64,000 nucleotides of DNA from Talpa occidentalis (GCF_014898055.3 NW_023602073.1:84052678-84116677), one strand, 5' to 3'. Shown: positions 12,282-24,156, numbered from the stretch's first letter. The notes: generated by a model from the letters alone, not told the origin. Made by a program: numbers and translations.

Positions 12282-13640
12282 ATTATTATTTTCTTGCTCA
12301 TAGGTTTCTTCTGCATGCTTTTTAAAACATTCCAACAGTCACAAGAGATTAATTTTATATTTTGGTTGATTGATTATAAATTGCTGCTTTAGCAGTTGTA
12401 ATCGGAATGTATTAGAGAGGAGACTCCATTCATTATATAACATTGGAATTCTGCAATATGTTTATATCTCAGCTTGAGAAAAGGGCAAAAGGGCTTGAGA
12501 AACATCTTTTTGTTCTGTAAGTGTAAGTAATGCTTGGATGAGAGAGAGAGGCACAAAGGAATAGAGAGAGGCACAAAGGAAAATGGGAGGTAAAGGTTGT
12601 AAATGTGCCCGGAAGGGCTCAAAGCCAATGTTAACAGAATGATATTCGAGAGAATGGAGAGAGAAAAATATACAAGCTAGATTGCTGAAGTTACATCATA
12701 AGTAATAAGGTGTGTTTCTATCTTGACACAGAAGCAGCAGATGTTTATATGCCTAGAAAGACACATGGAATCCACAGTGAGAATGCTAGGAATTTTATCT
12801 AGTAATTTTGTATTTACAAAGACCTTACCATATTCATCCTCAGTCACTTTGTTCCCCAAAGAGGAAGATATTATCTGCTACTTCTTTGCTATGAGAAAAC
12901 TGGTCATTAGTGAAGGATGGACTTATTACTCAGAACTCTGGCTCTAGGTGCCCCTTTTATTTCATAGCACCAGGGTGAGTAGGACACTTTGTAAGTTGAG
13001 GTGGTAGGTAGCAAGTTTTCACTGCCCCTCTCTCTTTCTCTCTCTCTCATAATCATCTCTGTCTTTTCTATCATAGTCATTATCTGTCTACCATGTATCT
13101 ATTCATATATGCATATGTATGGTGACTAAGGTGATTTGAAATGTATGCAAGAGATGTCCTGTGACTACCACATATTTGTTCACAAAGCCATCTTCACCCT
13201 TCCTCATATAACCACTTTTATGCTCCACCAACACGGGCTTACGGTTCACTAAAATTCAGTGGTTTGCTTAGCTTATGAGACCTGATGTAAGTTTTCATTT
13301 TATAAGCTGTCTGTTTATCAGAGGTACTGTTAAAATTATATAGACTTTAATTAGGTATAGATATATTTTATTAAAACAAAGGTATAAGTACTCTAAACTC
13401 ACTACTTCCTAATTATTTTGCTACATGGGACTATACTTGCTCTAGAGTTTTTCCACACACATTGTATCTGCATAATAAAAGCTCTATCTGATGGAAATAC
13501 TTTTACCAACTCCATGTTTAAGTGACATCCTTTGTTATTTGAGACTGTCCTGTAGGGATAGTGACACCATGGAATTTGACAAACTCTGTAAGTGAATACT
13601 TTATAAAATTGTGTTTTTTTGGAGAAATAGTAGTGCATTT
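12282..13640. other. Mostly unassigned; possible MIR
   Basis: A local duplication gagagaggcacaaaggaa occurs at about 12544-12561 and again about 20 bases later. 12830-12950 may be a heavily decayed MIR on - (ctatgagaaaactggtcattag), but this is weak. A CT-rich run lies near 13027-13050. Confidence 0.35.
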
Positions 13641-13649
13641 ATCAGCACA

Positions 13650-13860
13650 GCACTGTAAACACATGCCAGTTCTATCCCCTGCCTGTACAGATGCTCTCTG
13701 CTCTGATTGGAATGCGCCTCACACATTGTTACACACATGCACAGTGTCCATCCAATAAGCAACTGTAAGTCACTTCAATTGGTGTCACTTTTTGGAAGGT
13801 CTTCTTAGACCTTCCAAATAGAATGTACTCTTCTCCTTTGATAGTTCTGTAATTCTTATA
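13650..13860 (+). mobile_element. L2 fragment containing a perfect hairpin
   Basis: Resembles the L2 3' region (ggtgtcactttttggaaggtcttc followed by gaccttcc). Within it, tttggaaggtct (13791-13802), loop tctt, and agaccttccaaa (13807-13818) form a 12-bp perfect stem. Confidence 0.5.
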
Positions 13861-14389
13861 TCTTTATTTTAGCTGATGTTATTACATTTAATATCATTAC
13901 TTTAACAAATATAAATTTGAATTTCTAATAAATATATTTTAATGTAAGTGTGTCATTTGCAATATTGAGGGTATACTTGTACTAAAAACTTATTTATCAG
14001 TCAACATACATTCATCTTCAACGAGATGTCCTATACTTTCTCTGGTGACCCTAACTACTACAGTTAGACTTTTTTAAATGTTTCAGCTTCCTAAGTAAAG
14101 AGGTACTAGCTTCCCCCTCCATGGTGTCCAAATGTTCAACAAATAAAATAGCTCACAGCAAAAAGCTTTTTAAAAAACAGTATATGAACTCTTCTCTTAT
14201 CTTTATACTTATCTTGCATACATTCTTATATATCTCTGTATATATATCTCTTGTATAAATCAGGAGTCATTTTTAAGAAATGTGAAATGACATAAGGTTT
14301 GAAATGTCAAGATTTGATAGGATTCATAGTGTATGTTAATATTTATAGCATGGTGAGAAAAAGTAAAAATAGGTAACTTTAGATGCAAG
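13861..14389. other. Unassigned AT-rich sequence
   Basis: No gene or named repeat seen. Confidence 0.45.
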
Positions 14390-14880
14390 GTGAAAAATGG
14401 TTTAGAAAGTGAAGATAGTGAAAGTAGGCCAACCAGGTAAGAGGTTAAGGCAATAGTGTGTGAACCAAGGGACTAAGTGTCTTATAATAGAGAGGAGCAC
14501 ATGGATACAAATCAAAGTATAAAGAGAGAACCACTCAACACTGGATATAAATAAAGAGAAAATCAAGATTACTGCAGTTGTTTTCAGTTAATAGTGATGA
14601 CATTGACTGAGAGAGAAATTTAAGATTTGTCTCACATTAAGTTTAGTAAGAATAATTGAGGAGTTCAGTTAGGGACATGTTAAATTTGATGTGCTGTGCC
14701 AGGAATAATATGAAAAATATTTAGCCATCAGTACAGTATGGGCATTGACAACTAAAATGTGATACCAAATAAATGGAATGACAACAGCTAACAAATAACT
14801 AACAGATTAAAGATTTGTTAGGGTACATAGGGATCATCCAGTACCTCTCTAGTTCCTAGAAGCTTGGCAAATAATCAAAT
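14390..14880 (-). mobile_element. Ancient L2-type LINE fragment
   Basis: Reverse L2-like relic, with ggagttcagttagggacatgttaaattt and gatgtgctgtgcc echoing the corresponding part of the better preserved copy at 33.8-33.9 kb (agctcaattttagacatgttaaat). The shared block with the 33 kb copy is the main support. Confidence 0.55.
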
Positions 14881-15118
14881 AAACATATGAATGATTGATA
14901 AGAGAAAGCCTGAAGAAGTTTAATAATAATGTATGCCTTCTAGAAAAATGTGAGGGACTCATTATGACTAATTGCCCACATGGTTTCAGAGACTATGTTA
15001 AGTATCTTAATTAAGACATAAAGACTTTGTAGTTGGGGTTATAAAGGGTAGGTAAGTTAGGGAGGTTACTGGGGAAGCCATAGTAGGAAAAAAACATGCA
15101 GATTAAGCTCTGTCTTCT

Positions 15119-15795
15119 TTTTTATTGTTTTTTTATTTTATACATTTTTTCCATCATTTTTCATCTTTGCACAATTTATGCGTTTTCATCTTGGTGATAG
15201 TCCCCATACAATTCCCACCCCCTTGTTTTGATCCTACTCCTCCCCCTCCCCCCATAGTGTGTCTCTGGTTTATAGTTGCTTGTTGATTTTGCCTTTTATT
15301 TTATTATAATTAGGTTTTTTCCTGGTCCCTTATTTAGGTTTACTAAATATCTGCTATGAGTGAGACCATCCGATATTTTTCTTTTTCTTTCTAGCTTATG
15401 TCGCTGAGCATGATCCTTTCCAGCTCCATCCATGTTGCTGCAAATTGCATGAGTTTACTCAGCACTCAGAATTGGATGAAATTTTGAACCAATTAGCTAT
15501 TGTAAATAGTGCTACTATAAACATAGGGGTGCAGGTACCCTTTTGAATTAATGTTTCTGTGTCCTTTGGGTAAATACCTAGGAGTGGAATTGCTGGATCA
15601 TATGGAAGCTCCATCTTTAGCAGGTTGAGGAATCTCCACACAGCTCTCCATAGTGGTTGGACCAGTTTGCACTCCCACCAGAAGTGCAGGAGAGTTCCTT
15701 TTTCTCCACATCCTTGCCAATGTTTATTGTTGCTAGCTTTTTTTTTTTAAATATGTGCCATTCTCACTGGTGTAAGATGGTATTTCATTGTAGTT
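15119..15795 (-). mobile_element. Young 5'-truncated L1 with 16-bp TSD
   Basis: Starts with a T-rich poly(A) complement, then the C-rich complement of the G-rich 3' UTR (tactcctccccctcccccc), then ORF2 C-terminus in reverse (the frame at 15459-15641 reads [20 protein letters not shown]). Identical duplications taagctctgtcttctt at 15103-15118 and 15796-15811 define the insertion exactly. Near 15463-15498 an expected stretch of about 100 bases is replaced by unrelated sequence, so the copy is internally rearranged. The best-preserved L1 here, but too short to encode anything. Confidence 0.93.
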
Positions 15796-15959
15796 TAAGC
15801 TCTGTCTTCTTCACTGAAAGGAGATAAGATTAGGTCTTCCCCATACAAGTACTTACAAAAGCTTACATGTAAATATCTTAATAGCAATCTCCACTTAATC
15901 TTCTCAATCTTTGCCAAATAGAAATACTTTGGGGTGACATTATATGATATTTGCTTCCC

Positions 15960-16260
15960 TACACAATAATGCAATGCTTGCCATTCAGTAGTGATGCCTA
16001 TTAGGGGATCCAACTATGGTCCAGTGCTCAGGAGAGATTGTGGGGTGGAAGATTAAGAGTATTTTTGACCCAAAAGTAAGGTTGATGTTTTGGGAATAAA
16101 TGAGATCATCTGTAGAAAATTTAAAGAAGAGTATAAATGATGGACCAGTTGAGTAGGTTAATATTTAAAGAACTGGCAGAAGAAGTAAATATAGTTTTAA
16201 AAAGAGAGAGAGGAAGAGGGATTAGATTTTGTATATGACAGACATGATGGATTCCCTTAT
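15960..16260 (-). mobile_element. Possible ancient L2-type fragment
   Basis: Purine-rich reverse-oriented segment with aataaatgagatcatctg and agaggaagaggg blocks in the order expected of L2 relics. Weak. Confidence 0.3.
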
Positions 16261-17511
16261 TGACAGTTCAAATTCTTCATATTTTTTTCTTATGAACCAG
16301 TTGTTATATTAGAAAATGAGGAGCTTCTGTAAAATACCAACCACCACAGAGATTAGGAGGCTAGACCTTTTTTTTTCTATGGTAAAGCTAACCCTTACTG
16401 GACTCGTTGGTTGACTAGGGATAGAGTGTCATTATTACTCCAGGAGGATTTGTTAGGGCTGAAAACAAAGATATTCAGATAGGGTGGAGAGCCTGTTTAT
16501 TAGACAGGGACTCTGCTGATTGCTTCAGCAGCCTCTCTGGCTCAGTCTGTGACAAGAGAAGAAAGAGCTAGGAATAGGAAGTTGCCTGTGGTGTGTCATT
16601 GATTGTGTCCTTAGAGGGCTTTTGCTGTTGTTATATTTCTCAAACTTGATAATAGGAGCAATTTTGAGTTGATGAGAAAGCATTTGCATTTGAACAGTCA
16701 GAGTTGTTCTAGTTCTGTTACTCAAGGAGTTCCTGAGGAAACTAAGACTGCCAGAGTCCATATGGTCTGGAAAAGAACACCATGCTCAAGCTCAAATATG
16801 TGTGGGTCAGCAGACTGCTGTTTTTTTTTTTTTTTTTTTTTGTCCAATTCTGAAAGGTTGCTTAATCATTTGTCTCATTATCACAAATGTTACAATAATA
16901 ATTATGAATGGTTCTGTGCTTCCTAGAGCAGCAAATTTAAATGCTTCCAATTAACATCAAGATCCACTGTAGCCTGCTCTCAGTAACCCCTTTTCCACAG
17001 CTAAGAGCCCCCAGATTAAAGCATCAGATCCCCTTTGTCTGAATCTCTGATCACCACATGGGCATTTTATGTTGTTTTCTGCTACCGTGTCTTTATCTCA
17101 TTCTTTTCCTCAATTACATCCAATTTCTGCATTGCCTCTCCCGGTTCTTTGGAGTCCACAAAACCAATAATCACGTATCTCAGATCCTTTACTTGGGAAA
17201 AATTTTTAAACTTTGTAAACTCATTGACCCAGCAATCACTTTATGGGAATATTTCAGATATTTCTGAGAGTTATTGACAGAAAAAACTTAGCATTGTGAC
17301 TGGACCACGTGTCATTACAGCCAACATAACATATAATGAAGATTGAGCATTATTTCTGCTATAATTATACTATTATTGTTGTATTATTCTGTTATTAGAA
17401 AACAATACATTTTAAGCAAATAAAATAATCTCTATGTTACATGTAGAATCCAGTTGTTAATACAGCAGCAATGTCGTATCTATGTGCCTAGACAGAACTG
17501 ACTCAAAGTAT
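16261..17511. other. Unassigned; contains a 22-base T run
   Basis: I cannot assign this stretch. A run of about 21-22 T at 16821-16842 could be the tail complement of an old retroposed sequence, but what follows matches nothing I know. Two overlapping frames at 17035-17277 show no recognisable domain. Confidence 0.4.
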
Positions 17512-17524
17512 TGCAGAATTACTA

Positions 17525-17634
17525 TTTTTTTTTTGTGGGACCCTCGCCAGCTGCTGGGGAACGAACTGGTGCTGCAGAGGCTGCGGGCAGCCTCGCAGCC
17601 CAGCACTCAACCGCTGCATCACCAGGGGAGGCCC
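17525..17634 (-). mobile_element. Head-only SINE with its own poly(A)
   Basis: Only the 5' half of the SINE is present, in reverse: T run, gtgggaccctcgccagctgc, B-box complement region gggaacgaactggtgc, and the head end gcatcaccaggggaggccc. The body and the AATAAA tail are absent, yet a run of T joins the break directly. Duplications tgcagaattacta (17512-17524) and tgcagaattatta (17635-17647) flank it, so the half-length RNA itself was retroposed. No later deletion is needed. Confidence 0.88.
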
Positions 17635-17647
17635 TGCAGAATTATTA

Positions 17648-18310
17648 AATACCTTGTAAAGCACAGGTACTAACCTAGCCCAAGGGCACCTGCTTCTGTG
17701 CAGCAGAATTGCCAACACCAGTTTGTAACCTACTCTATATAAACCCTGGACCAAAGTGTTAGTAAACAGTGGAGGAAGTATGGGAGGATACAAACACCAT
17801 TGTCCAGAGTGATCAATGATATGAAAGGGACCAAACAAAAGGAAGAGGCAACTGTTTTACTTGAACACTGCTCTTGTTTGAACTGACATGATAGGCATAT
17901 TTCACTTTTGTAGATAAATGACTGAAATTAAAAATTGTTTCTCTTATATAGTAACTAGCTCATAACAGGCTTATTATTCAGTAACCATTATCACCATCAT
18001 TATGACTATCTCAAGTTCAATAAACTGGAAATCTTTAGCTATGATTTGAACCAGGGAAACACTACTGTGTGCATTTTATTTTTAATACATTTTATTACAT
18101 GGATGAGGATTCATTCGTTGTGGCATTACTTATATGGAAGTTATACTTTACTCCAAGGGCATAGTATTTTCTAAAGCAGAAACACATTTTATACTTAACT
18201 TCCTATCAGAAAATCTAATTGCAAACAAAGTGTTGACACAATTGCAATGTTTATTCCAAAAGAATAAGCATTTATGAGCTATAGGTTCTTGGTTACACTT
18301 GGTGGTAATC
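17648..18310. other. Unassigned sequence
   Basis: No gene or repeat family recognised. Confidence 0.45.
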
Positions 18311-18314
18311 AATG

Positions 18315-18850
18315 ATTGATTCATTCATCCAACAGATGTATGTTTAACATCTGCTACACCAGTCACCTATACTGGATGCTCGGAATACAATAGTAACAAG
18401 ACAGATAGGCCTGTCTTGTCATGCAATTTATATTCTAGGGGGAGAGGCACTGAAATGAACCAATGTAAATATATATACATATATATGTGTATATATTTGC
18501 AAATATGTATAAATATATACATATGTATTTGCAAATATGTATAATTAAAAATAGCGATGGAGCTAGGATTTAATTAACAGGGTGCTCTGATAGAGAATAA
18601 CAACAGGCCCTACTTTAATATGAATATGAGAATTGTAGTCTCTGGGGGACATGGGAGCCAATGAATGAGAAGAAGCAGTCTTTGAAAATCTAGGATATAG
18701 ATGTCTCCAGGAACAGGGGAAGGAGCATGTCCTTTGGCCCAGGATGACTGGAGCGCTTGAGTAGAGTTAAAAGGGCTAGGTGAGGTTAGAGGAGCAGATG
18801 CAGACCAGCTCATACAGGATACAATAAGGACTGGACTTCTTCCAAGTTTG
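18315..18850 (-). mobile_element. L2 fragment with TA-rich insert
   Basis: Starts with the L2 3'-end complement (gattcattcatccaacagatgta, then gatgctcggaatacaatagtaacaagacag), and continues with gggagaggcactgaaatg, gggagccaatgaatgag and gatgactggagcgc as in reverse L2. A TA/TG-rich patch with two ttgcaaatatgtata copies (18497-18545) interrupts it. Confidence 0.65.
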
Positions 18851-19799
18851 ATGTTGGTGCTCTAAAATAATAGCATCTATTAATAATATCAGGCCACAAT
18901 CTCACAAGTCTTCATGAAATGTATTTAAAAGCAGTTAAGATAATGGCAGAATGTTGTCACATTTAAGAAAACATATCTAAGAATGCTTTGAAATATATTT
19001 CTGAACAAACTATTGCATGTTGATCATAAATAATGTTTAAAGAACTAAAATGAATACATAAAAATCAATGGGTCTTTTTGCAAAATCCAAATTACTAGCC
19101 TCACCTCAATCTATTTTATTTAGGGCTCTCATCTAAGTTATGCTAAAAGGAATGTAGTAACTTTTATTTTTATAAATTACTTTCTTTATATTCCAGACAT
19201 TTCTAGATTGCCCCAAAACTATTTGAGTCATTTGTCTTTTTATATTAAAAAAACATTTAAATTTTAACAGCAGTTTAGTGTCAACTGACCCAGAACATCT
19301 AAACATGTTTTTAAAATGCCTAATGCTCTACTTAATCATTTCCTAGTTTTTAAAAAAATATATCCTAAAATTCTGATCCTTTGCATATTTAAAATGCAAT
19401 TAATATCTTTAATGAGTAGCTTCAGAATGTAGCTTATTCAGCATTTATTCACTCAGCAAACAGAAGCACATGCTGTGCACAAAGCAGTAAGCTAAATATT
19501 GTAGCAGAGTCAGAGGTGGTACCAGACATGATCGCTGCCTTCCAGGGGATTCATTTGAATAGCAGATTTTCAATCTATACTTAAGTGAAAAGTAGGATCT
19601 ATTGTATGTTGTGTTTAAAAAAGTTGACAAAAACACAGTAGGAGTTTAGGGAAGTCATAGATGGAGTGAAAGGAAGGTACAAATAAATTGTAATATGAAT
19701 TTATGAAATGAAAAAACTACTTCTAGCCACTAATACACATACAGAGAATGTTAACCTATCTGTTATCCTTTACTCTTAAAGTAATGTTAAATAAAGAAG
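18851..19799. other. Mostly unassigned; possible L2 relic
   Basis: 19440-19690 loosely follows the L2 3'-end complement (catttattcactcagcaaacag, then catgatcgctgccttccagggg). The rest is unassigned AT-rich sequence. Confidence 0.35.
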
Positions 19800-19950
19800 T
19801 CAGAAATTTATAGCTAAAGAGCTTTCAGGGATCATCTGATGTCACTTCCTTGCGTGAGACTTGACACTGAGGCTCAGAGAATTACCTGCCCAGTGCTACC
19901 CAGGGAGCATGTGGTATATTTGGTGGTTTTCCTGCCTGGCAGAGGCAAAT
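19800..19950 (-). mobile_element. MIR SINE fragment
   Basis: Contains cttgacactgaggctcagagaattacctgcccagtgctaccc, the MIR core region on the reverse strand. Confidence 0.7.
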
Positions 19951-20228
19951 GCTTTCGACCGTTGTGGAGCCATTGATGCCAGCTTGCAACAGCAATGGTA
20001 CACCTAACAGCCAAGGCTTTTTCAAAGAATTTGCTTTATTTAGTTAGTTTTTTTCATTTTCAAATAATCACATTTTATTTTCAGTGGACTGCTAATTGGA
20101 ATTTAAATGAGCAAGTGCATTTTAATCAGATTCTTCTTCTCTAAATACACAGAAGACACTTAAGCAGAAATTGGATTTAATAAAGTCAGTTGAGATGTTG
20201 ATTAGTCATAGGTAAAAAACCTTTTTTT

Positions 20229-20832
20229 AATCCATATACATCTCTATATTTACATATTAGATAATACAAGTAAGGGGCACTGGGCTTTCCACTCTCCCTA
20301 CCTCCACTTCTGTACATGCCCACATGGAAGTAGCAAGGGGCATTAAATGTGGTGGCTTTGGGAAGAGGATACCACCAGTCCTTGAGGCTTAGGGATACCA
20401 CCAGTTCTTGAGGCTTAGAATTGTTCCTTTGGTGAAAATTGGGTGGTGTTTTAATGAGGAGAGTGGAAAAGGGCTTGCCCTGAGTCCCTATTCTGTGCCC
20501 TGTACCCTCTCTGCCCCCACATTTTAGTAGGGGGCAGCCAGTGCTCTTTGATGCCAAATTGCGGTGACTGTGGTAGACAAAGCAGAGCAGCAGAAGGAAA
20601 TCTGATTTGGGACCACCAGAGTAGCTCAGGGAGGGCCAAAGGGAAGATAGGAGAACCTTGTCCTACCTAAAGCAGGAAGCCTGAGGGACGTAAGAGAAAG
20701 TAGCCAGATTAGCCTACTGCCCCATCCTGGACTGTCCAGGTCCGGGTTGGACACAGTGTTCATTTTATAGCAGTCAGTTAGGGGAAAGCCAGGCAAGAGG
20801 CAGAGACAGGCCCCCGGGAACAGAGGTATCTG
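20229..20832 (-). other. 3' UTR part of the MAPK3 pseudogene
   Basis: On the - strand, ataaaatgaacactgtgtcc and the final taatatgtaaatatagagat correspond to the MAPK3 3' UTR as I remember it, right up to the poly(A) site. A 26-bp tandem duplication (20367-20392 and 20393-20418, one mismatch) arose within it. The frames called here are non-coding. Confidence 0.85.
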
Positions 20833-20960
20833 CTCAGTTCTTGAGTGGCCCCAGACTGGAAGCTGGCTATCTCTAGAAGGTGAGCTCCTTCAGGTGCCAC
20901 TTGAGCATATCATTCAGCTCTGTGTGGAAGGTGAAGGGTTTCCCGTTCACATGCTTATTC

Positions 20961-21016
20961 ATTCCATCATAGTACTTCTCCAGGCAGGTCATTCCATCAT
21001 AGTACTTCTCCAGGCA
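20961..21016. repeat. 30-bp tandem duplication inside the MAPK3 pseudogene
   Basis: attccatcatagtacttctc plus caggca occurs at 20961-20986 and again at 20991-21016 with period 30. It repeats the codons for CLEKYYDGM on the - strand. ERK1 has this stretch once, so the duplication postdates retroposition. Confidence 0.95.
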
Positions 21017-21859
21017 AGGGTGACCAAATATCTCTTCCTGTGTGATCCTTTGTTGGGGTTAAAGATAAACATCTGGTCCAAAAGGTTAAGATCTTTGGAA
21101 TCTGGTTTGGGATAAAGCTTGGCTTTATCTAAGGGCCCAGTCTGTAGGTAGTCTTGGGTCTTTGTGTTAATAATATAATCCAGACTTCTGAGATGGGGAG
21201 CCCAGTATCCCCAAAATATGGTTATACTGCTCCAGATAGTGCTTGGAGAAGATGGGGCAGTTATAGTGCTCAGTTAGAATGCTGCTGTCTTGGGCCTTAT
21301 ATCAGGAAATCTGTGTGGTCATACTTAGGATTGGAGATACACAGCTGACATGAGATTCAGGTCTTAAGGTCCACAGGAAGTATTGATGAGCAGGTTTTGG
21401 AGCACATTGGCTGAGTACATACTTGCAACCCAGCAGATTCTGAAAGAGGAAGTAGCAGATGTGGAGATGTGGTCGTTACTTAGCTGTTCTCTTTTGAGCA
21501 GTTTGTGCAATCTTCTTCCATGATGTCCTGCCCAATGTAGACATCCCTCATGGCTTCCAGATGGGTGCTGCAGAATGTCTCAACTGCCGGTGACATTCTC
21601 ATGGCAGAAGAGCGAGGATTAGATCTCCTACAGTGTATGCAGGTAGTAGGTCTGCTAAGCTTGAAGAGGCTTATTGTCTTGATGATCGCGCCAGTGTCCC
21701 ACAGGCTTTTGTATACACTGCAGCTGCTCACTGCTCATAGCATGGGGTCAATGTCAAACAACTGCCCCTTTACTGTCTCCACTTTCCCCAGGGACCATCC
21801 AGGGGACCCCATCAACTCCCTCCCTCTCAAGTCTCAGCCACCTCCATCTCTACGCCTCC

Positions 21860-24130
21860 TCTCTGGCCTGCCCTACTACCCTTGGCCCTGCTAAAGACCC
21901 TCAGAACTGCTTCTTGATTTTAGGTGGTTATAACACTAGAATGCTCTGTAAAGAGAGGTTTTTGAGTCTTAGTTCCCAACATTTTAAATAAGATAAAAGA
22001 AAGACTTTTGCCTACGAGTGTCAAATATTAATGTACCATAAGGCCTCTCAAGGCCTTTTTGTTCTGTAACTTTATTTAAATTTTTGTCATTTCCAGAGCT
22101 TTGAGGGGAGGGAAAGCTCCAGGTGGAATCTGTGCTGACGTCTGTTTGTTCTCAAGCCCAAAGTTCATGACATGCAGAATAAGAACATAAACAGGAGCAT
22201 TTCTATTTTGGTGTGATTGGCATCTTGACTTCTTGTTGACTGTTTTTTAAATGGGAAGACTTCCTGGGTATAAATCAACCATGGTGTAAAAAATCTCTGT
22301 TCCTTCTTCCTGTCTTTGGAATATATGGATAAAACAATCACAGGTTAGTCCAGCTCACCATATGAAGCTTCTGAAGAGTGAAGTTTTGCATGAATCACAG
22401 GTTGAATCTATATAAACCAGTTTTTCTTTTCCAGGTTTTTAGTTACTTTCAAATTATTTCTACAGTTTGGTGCACATGGGGTTACATATAATGGTGAGGT
22501 GGAGTATATTTCATTTTGGTTTTAAAATTTCGATTTTCTTCGAAAATTAAGGCACAGGTTAGCACATTTTTTATTTGTATTAAATGGTCACAAAATGACA
22601 TTTCTTTACATTTTAATTAATTCAGTAAACACTGGTCAAGAGCTTTTGATAGTCAACATTTCCATTGTGATTCTTAGAAGTACTTTGTCTAAGAATGGTC
22701 CTTTAAGTTGCTACAATTCAAAGACATTAAGCCCTAAGACAAAATGAGTGAAGCATGATTAGTTATAGTTGTAGTTTGTTTTAACAGGATAGCTTTTGAA
22801 AGATAGTAACTGGAATTCCCCCAGCGACTTTTGTTTATTTTAGCTTCCCTTGACATTTTTAATATAGAGGATTTATGTAGGGAATTCAGTGTTATCTCTT
22901 TAAATGTGATCTGAAAGAAAAATAAACCCAAGCCACTTGGGGTTTGGCAAAACATTTTATTAGGGAAAAAAAGAGAACTTGTTTCCAGCAAATACATGTA
23001 GTAGAAACTCTCTGTTTCTTTATTTTGCCATTTGTTGACATGCCAAGTAAATCAGCAATTCAAGTAAAGGCTGTGGAACAATTGGAAGAATAAATGCACT
23101 GATAGAAAATATCTGCCCTTAAGAAACACAGAACTAAAGCTGTAGCATTTTATTGATAAAATAACAGTTTATAGTCTCTTTAGAAATGTTATTTGACAAT
23201 CATAAGGATGTTTTGTCGTAGTCTAAATACAGATTTTTAATTGCCCAAGAAATGTGTTTTATAGATGCCCTCACTCACTCACTGAGTCTCACTCCATTCC
23301 TGAAATTTATGCCAGTGGGGTTTTTTGGACTTAGCTGCCTCTTAATGTTCCCCTATACCACAATAACCACATGAAGCCCTTCTCATATCACCAGCTATCC
23401 TTTAAATAATGGATGAACTCAAAGCCACAAGTTCTACTTTTAACAGTAAAATGCGTGGAGACTGCATTTTAAACATATTTGAATGATATACTGAAATTTC
23501 TCCCTTAAATTATGTTGACTTGCATATACCTCACTCCAAAGCTAAACCATGGTATTTAGTGCCCAGGGAAAGAGAAGGCTGGTCTGCTACTTAGTGCAAA
23601 CATGCATTGCTCCTTTTTGTATGTCTCAAAGCTGACTCTTTTGATACTGTCTTTAACAGAGAAGTGATTTTGAAATATGGACTTTGTTAGAAAGAAATAA
23701 GTTCTCTGAATTATGTTAGGTCCATTAACTTATTATAAAATTTCTTTCATAGTATGAAACTGGTACTCTTTCTTATAGGTTGAGTCATAGTTTCCTGATC
23801 CTCTGGGAAGAATGGACAAACAAGGGGAAGTCTATTGAGCCATTCCTCGTGTATTCCTTTTAAGAGAGAGAGATGAGACAGAACTCTTAAAGACAGAGCA
23901 CATAACTAAAGGGCATTGTCAAAAAATGAAAAGTATTTAATTTACAAATGATTCCTTAAAAATTGAATTTCTAAATTTACTTTCTTAACTATTTCTGGCT
24001 TAGACTATATATATTTTTGTGTTTATAATGATAAGATTATTAAATTATAAGCTTCAGTTTCCTCTTAGAGTAATGCAGTATGGACTTAGGCAAACTGTTC
24101 TGTCTCAAATGTTCAGTTTTTTAATATGAA
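21860..24130. other. Unassigned AT-rich sequence
   Basis: About 2.3 kb with no repeat family or coding feature I can name; the 87-codon frame at 22734-22997 on - shows no recognisable domain. Confidence 0.45.
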
Positions 24131-24133
24131 GTA

Positions 24134-24156
24134 TGTGTGTGTGTGTGTGTGTGTGT
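24134..24156. repeat. (TG)n microsatellite
   Basis: Eleven to twelve TG units. Confidence 0.95.

Larger units (their letters stand above)
20222..21847 (-). pseudogene. MAPK3P: Processed pseudogene of MAPK3 (ERK1) with 3' UTR and poly(A)
   Basis: Intronless, dead copy of the mRNA for ERK1, the serine/threonine kinase at the end of the Ras-RAF-MEK cascade. On the - strand the likely ATG is at 21847. Recognisable pieces are VPGE (about 21794), HLEAMRDVYIGQDIMEED (about 21560-21510), QLSNDHI, YSANVL, YNHILGILGSPS (about 21220-21185), SKDLNLLDQM, FNPNK and GKPFTFHTELND...KELTF (to about 20875). VPGE and PFTF point to ERK1; ERK2 differs at both. The glycine loop, the HRDLKPSN catalytic loop (deletion near 21397) and most of the TEY activation segment (near 21281-21304) are missing, DFG is degraded, frames shift repeatedly, and a TAG replaces the Gln after KELTF. 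A 30-bp tandem duplication sits at 20961-21016. The MAPK3-like 3' UTR (20229-20832) ends beside a T run at 20222-20228, the poly(A) complement. Target-site duplications were not found. Confidence 0.93.

Noticed and set aside
21550..21894. 114-codon + strand frame
   Set aside because: Antisense of the MAPK3 pseudogene.
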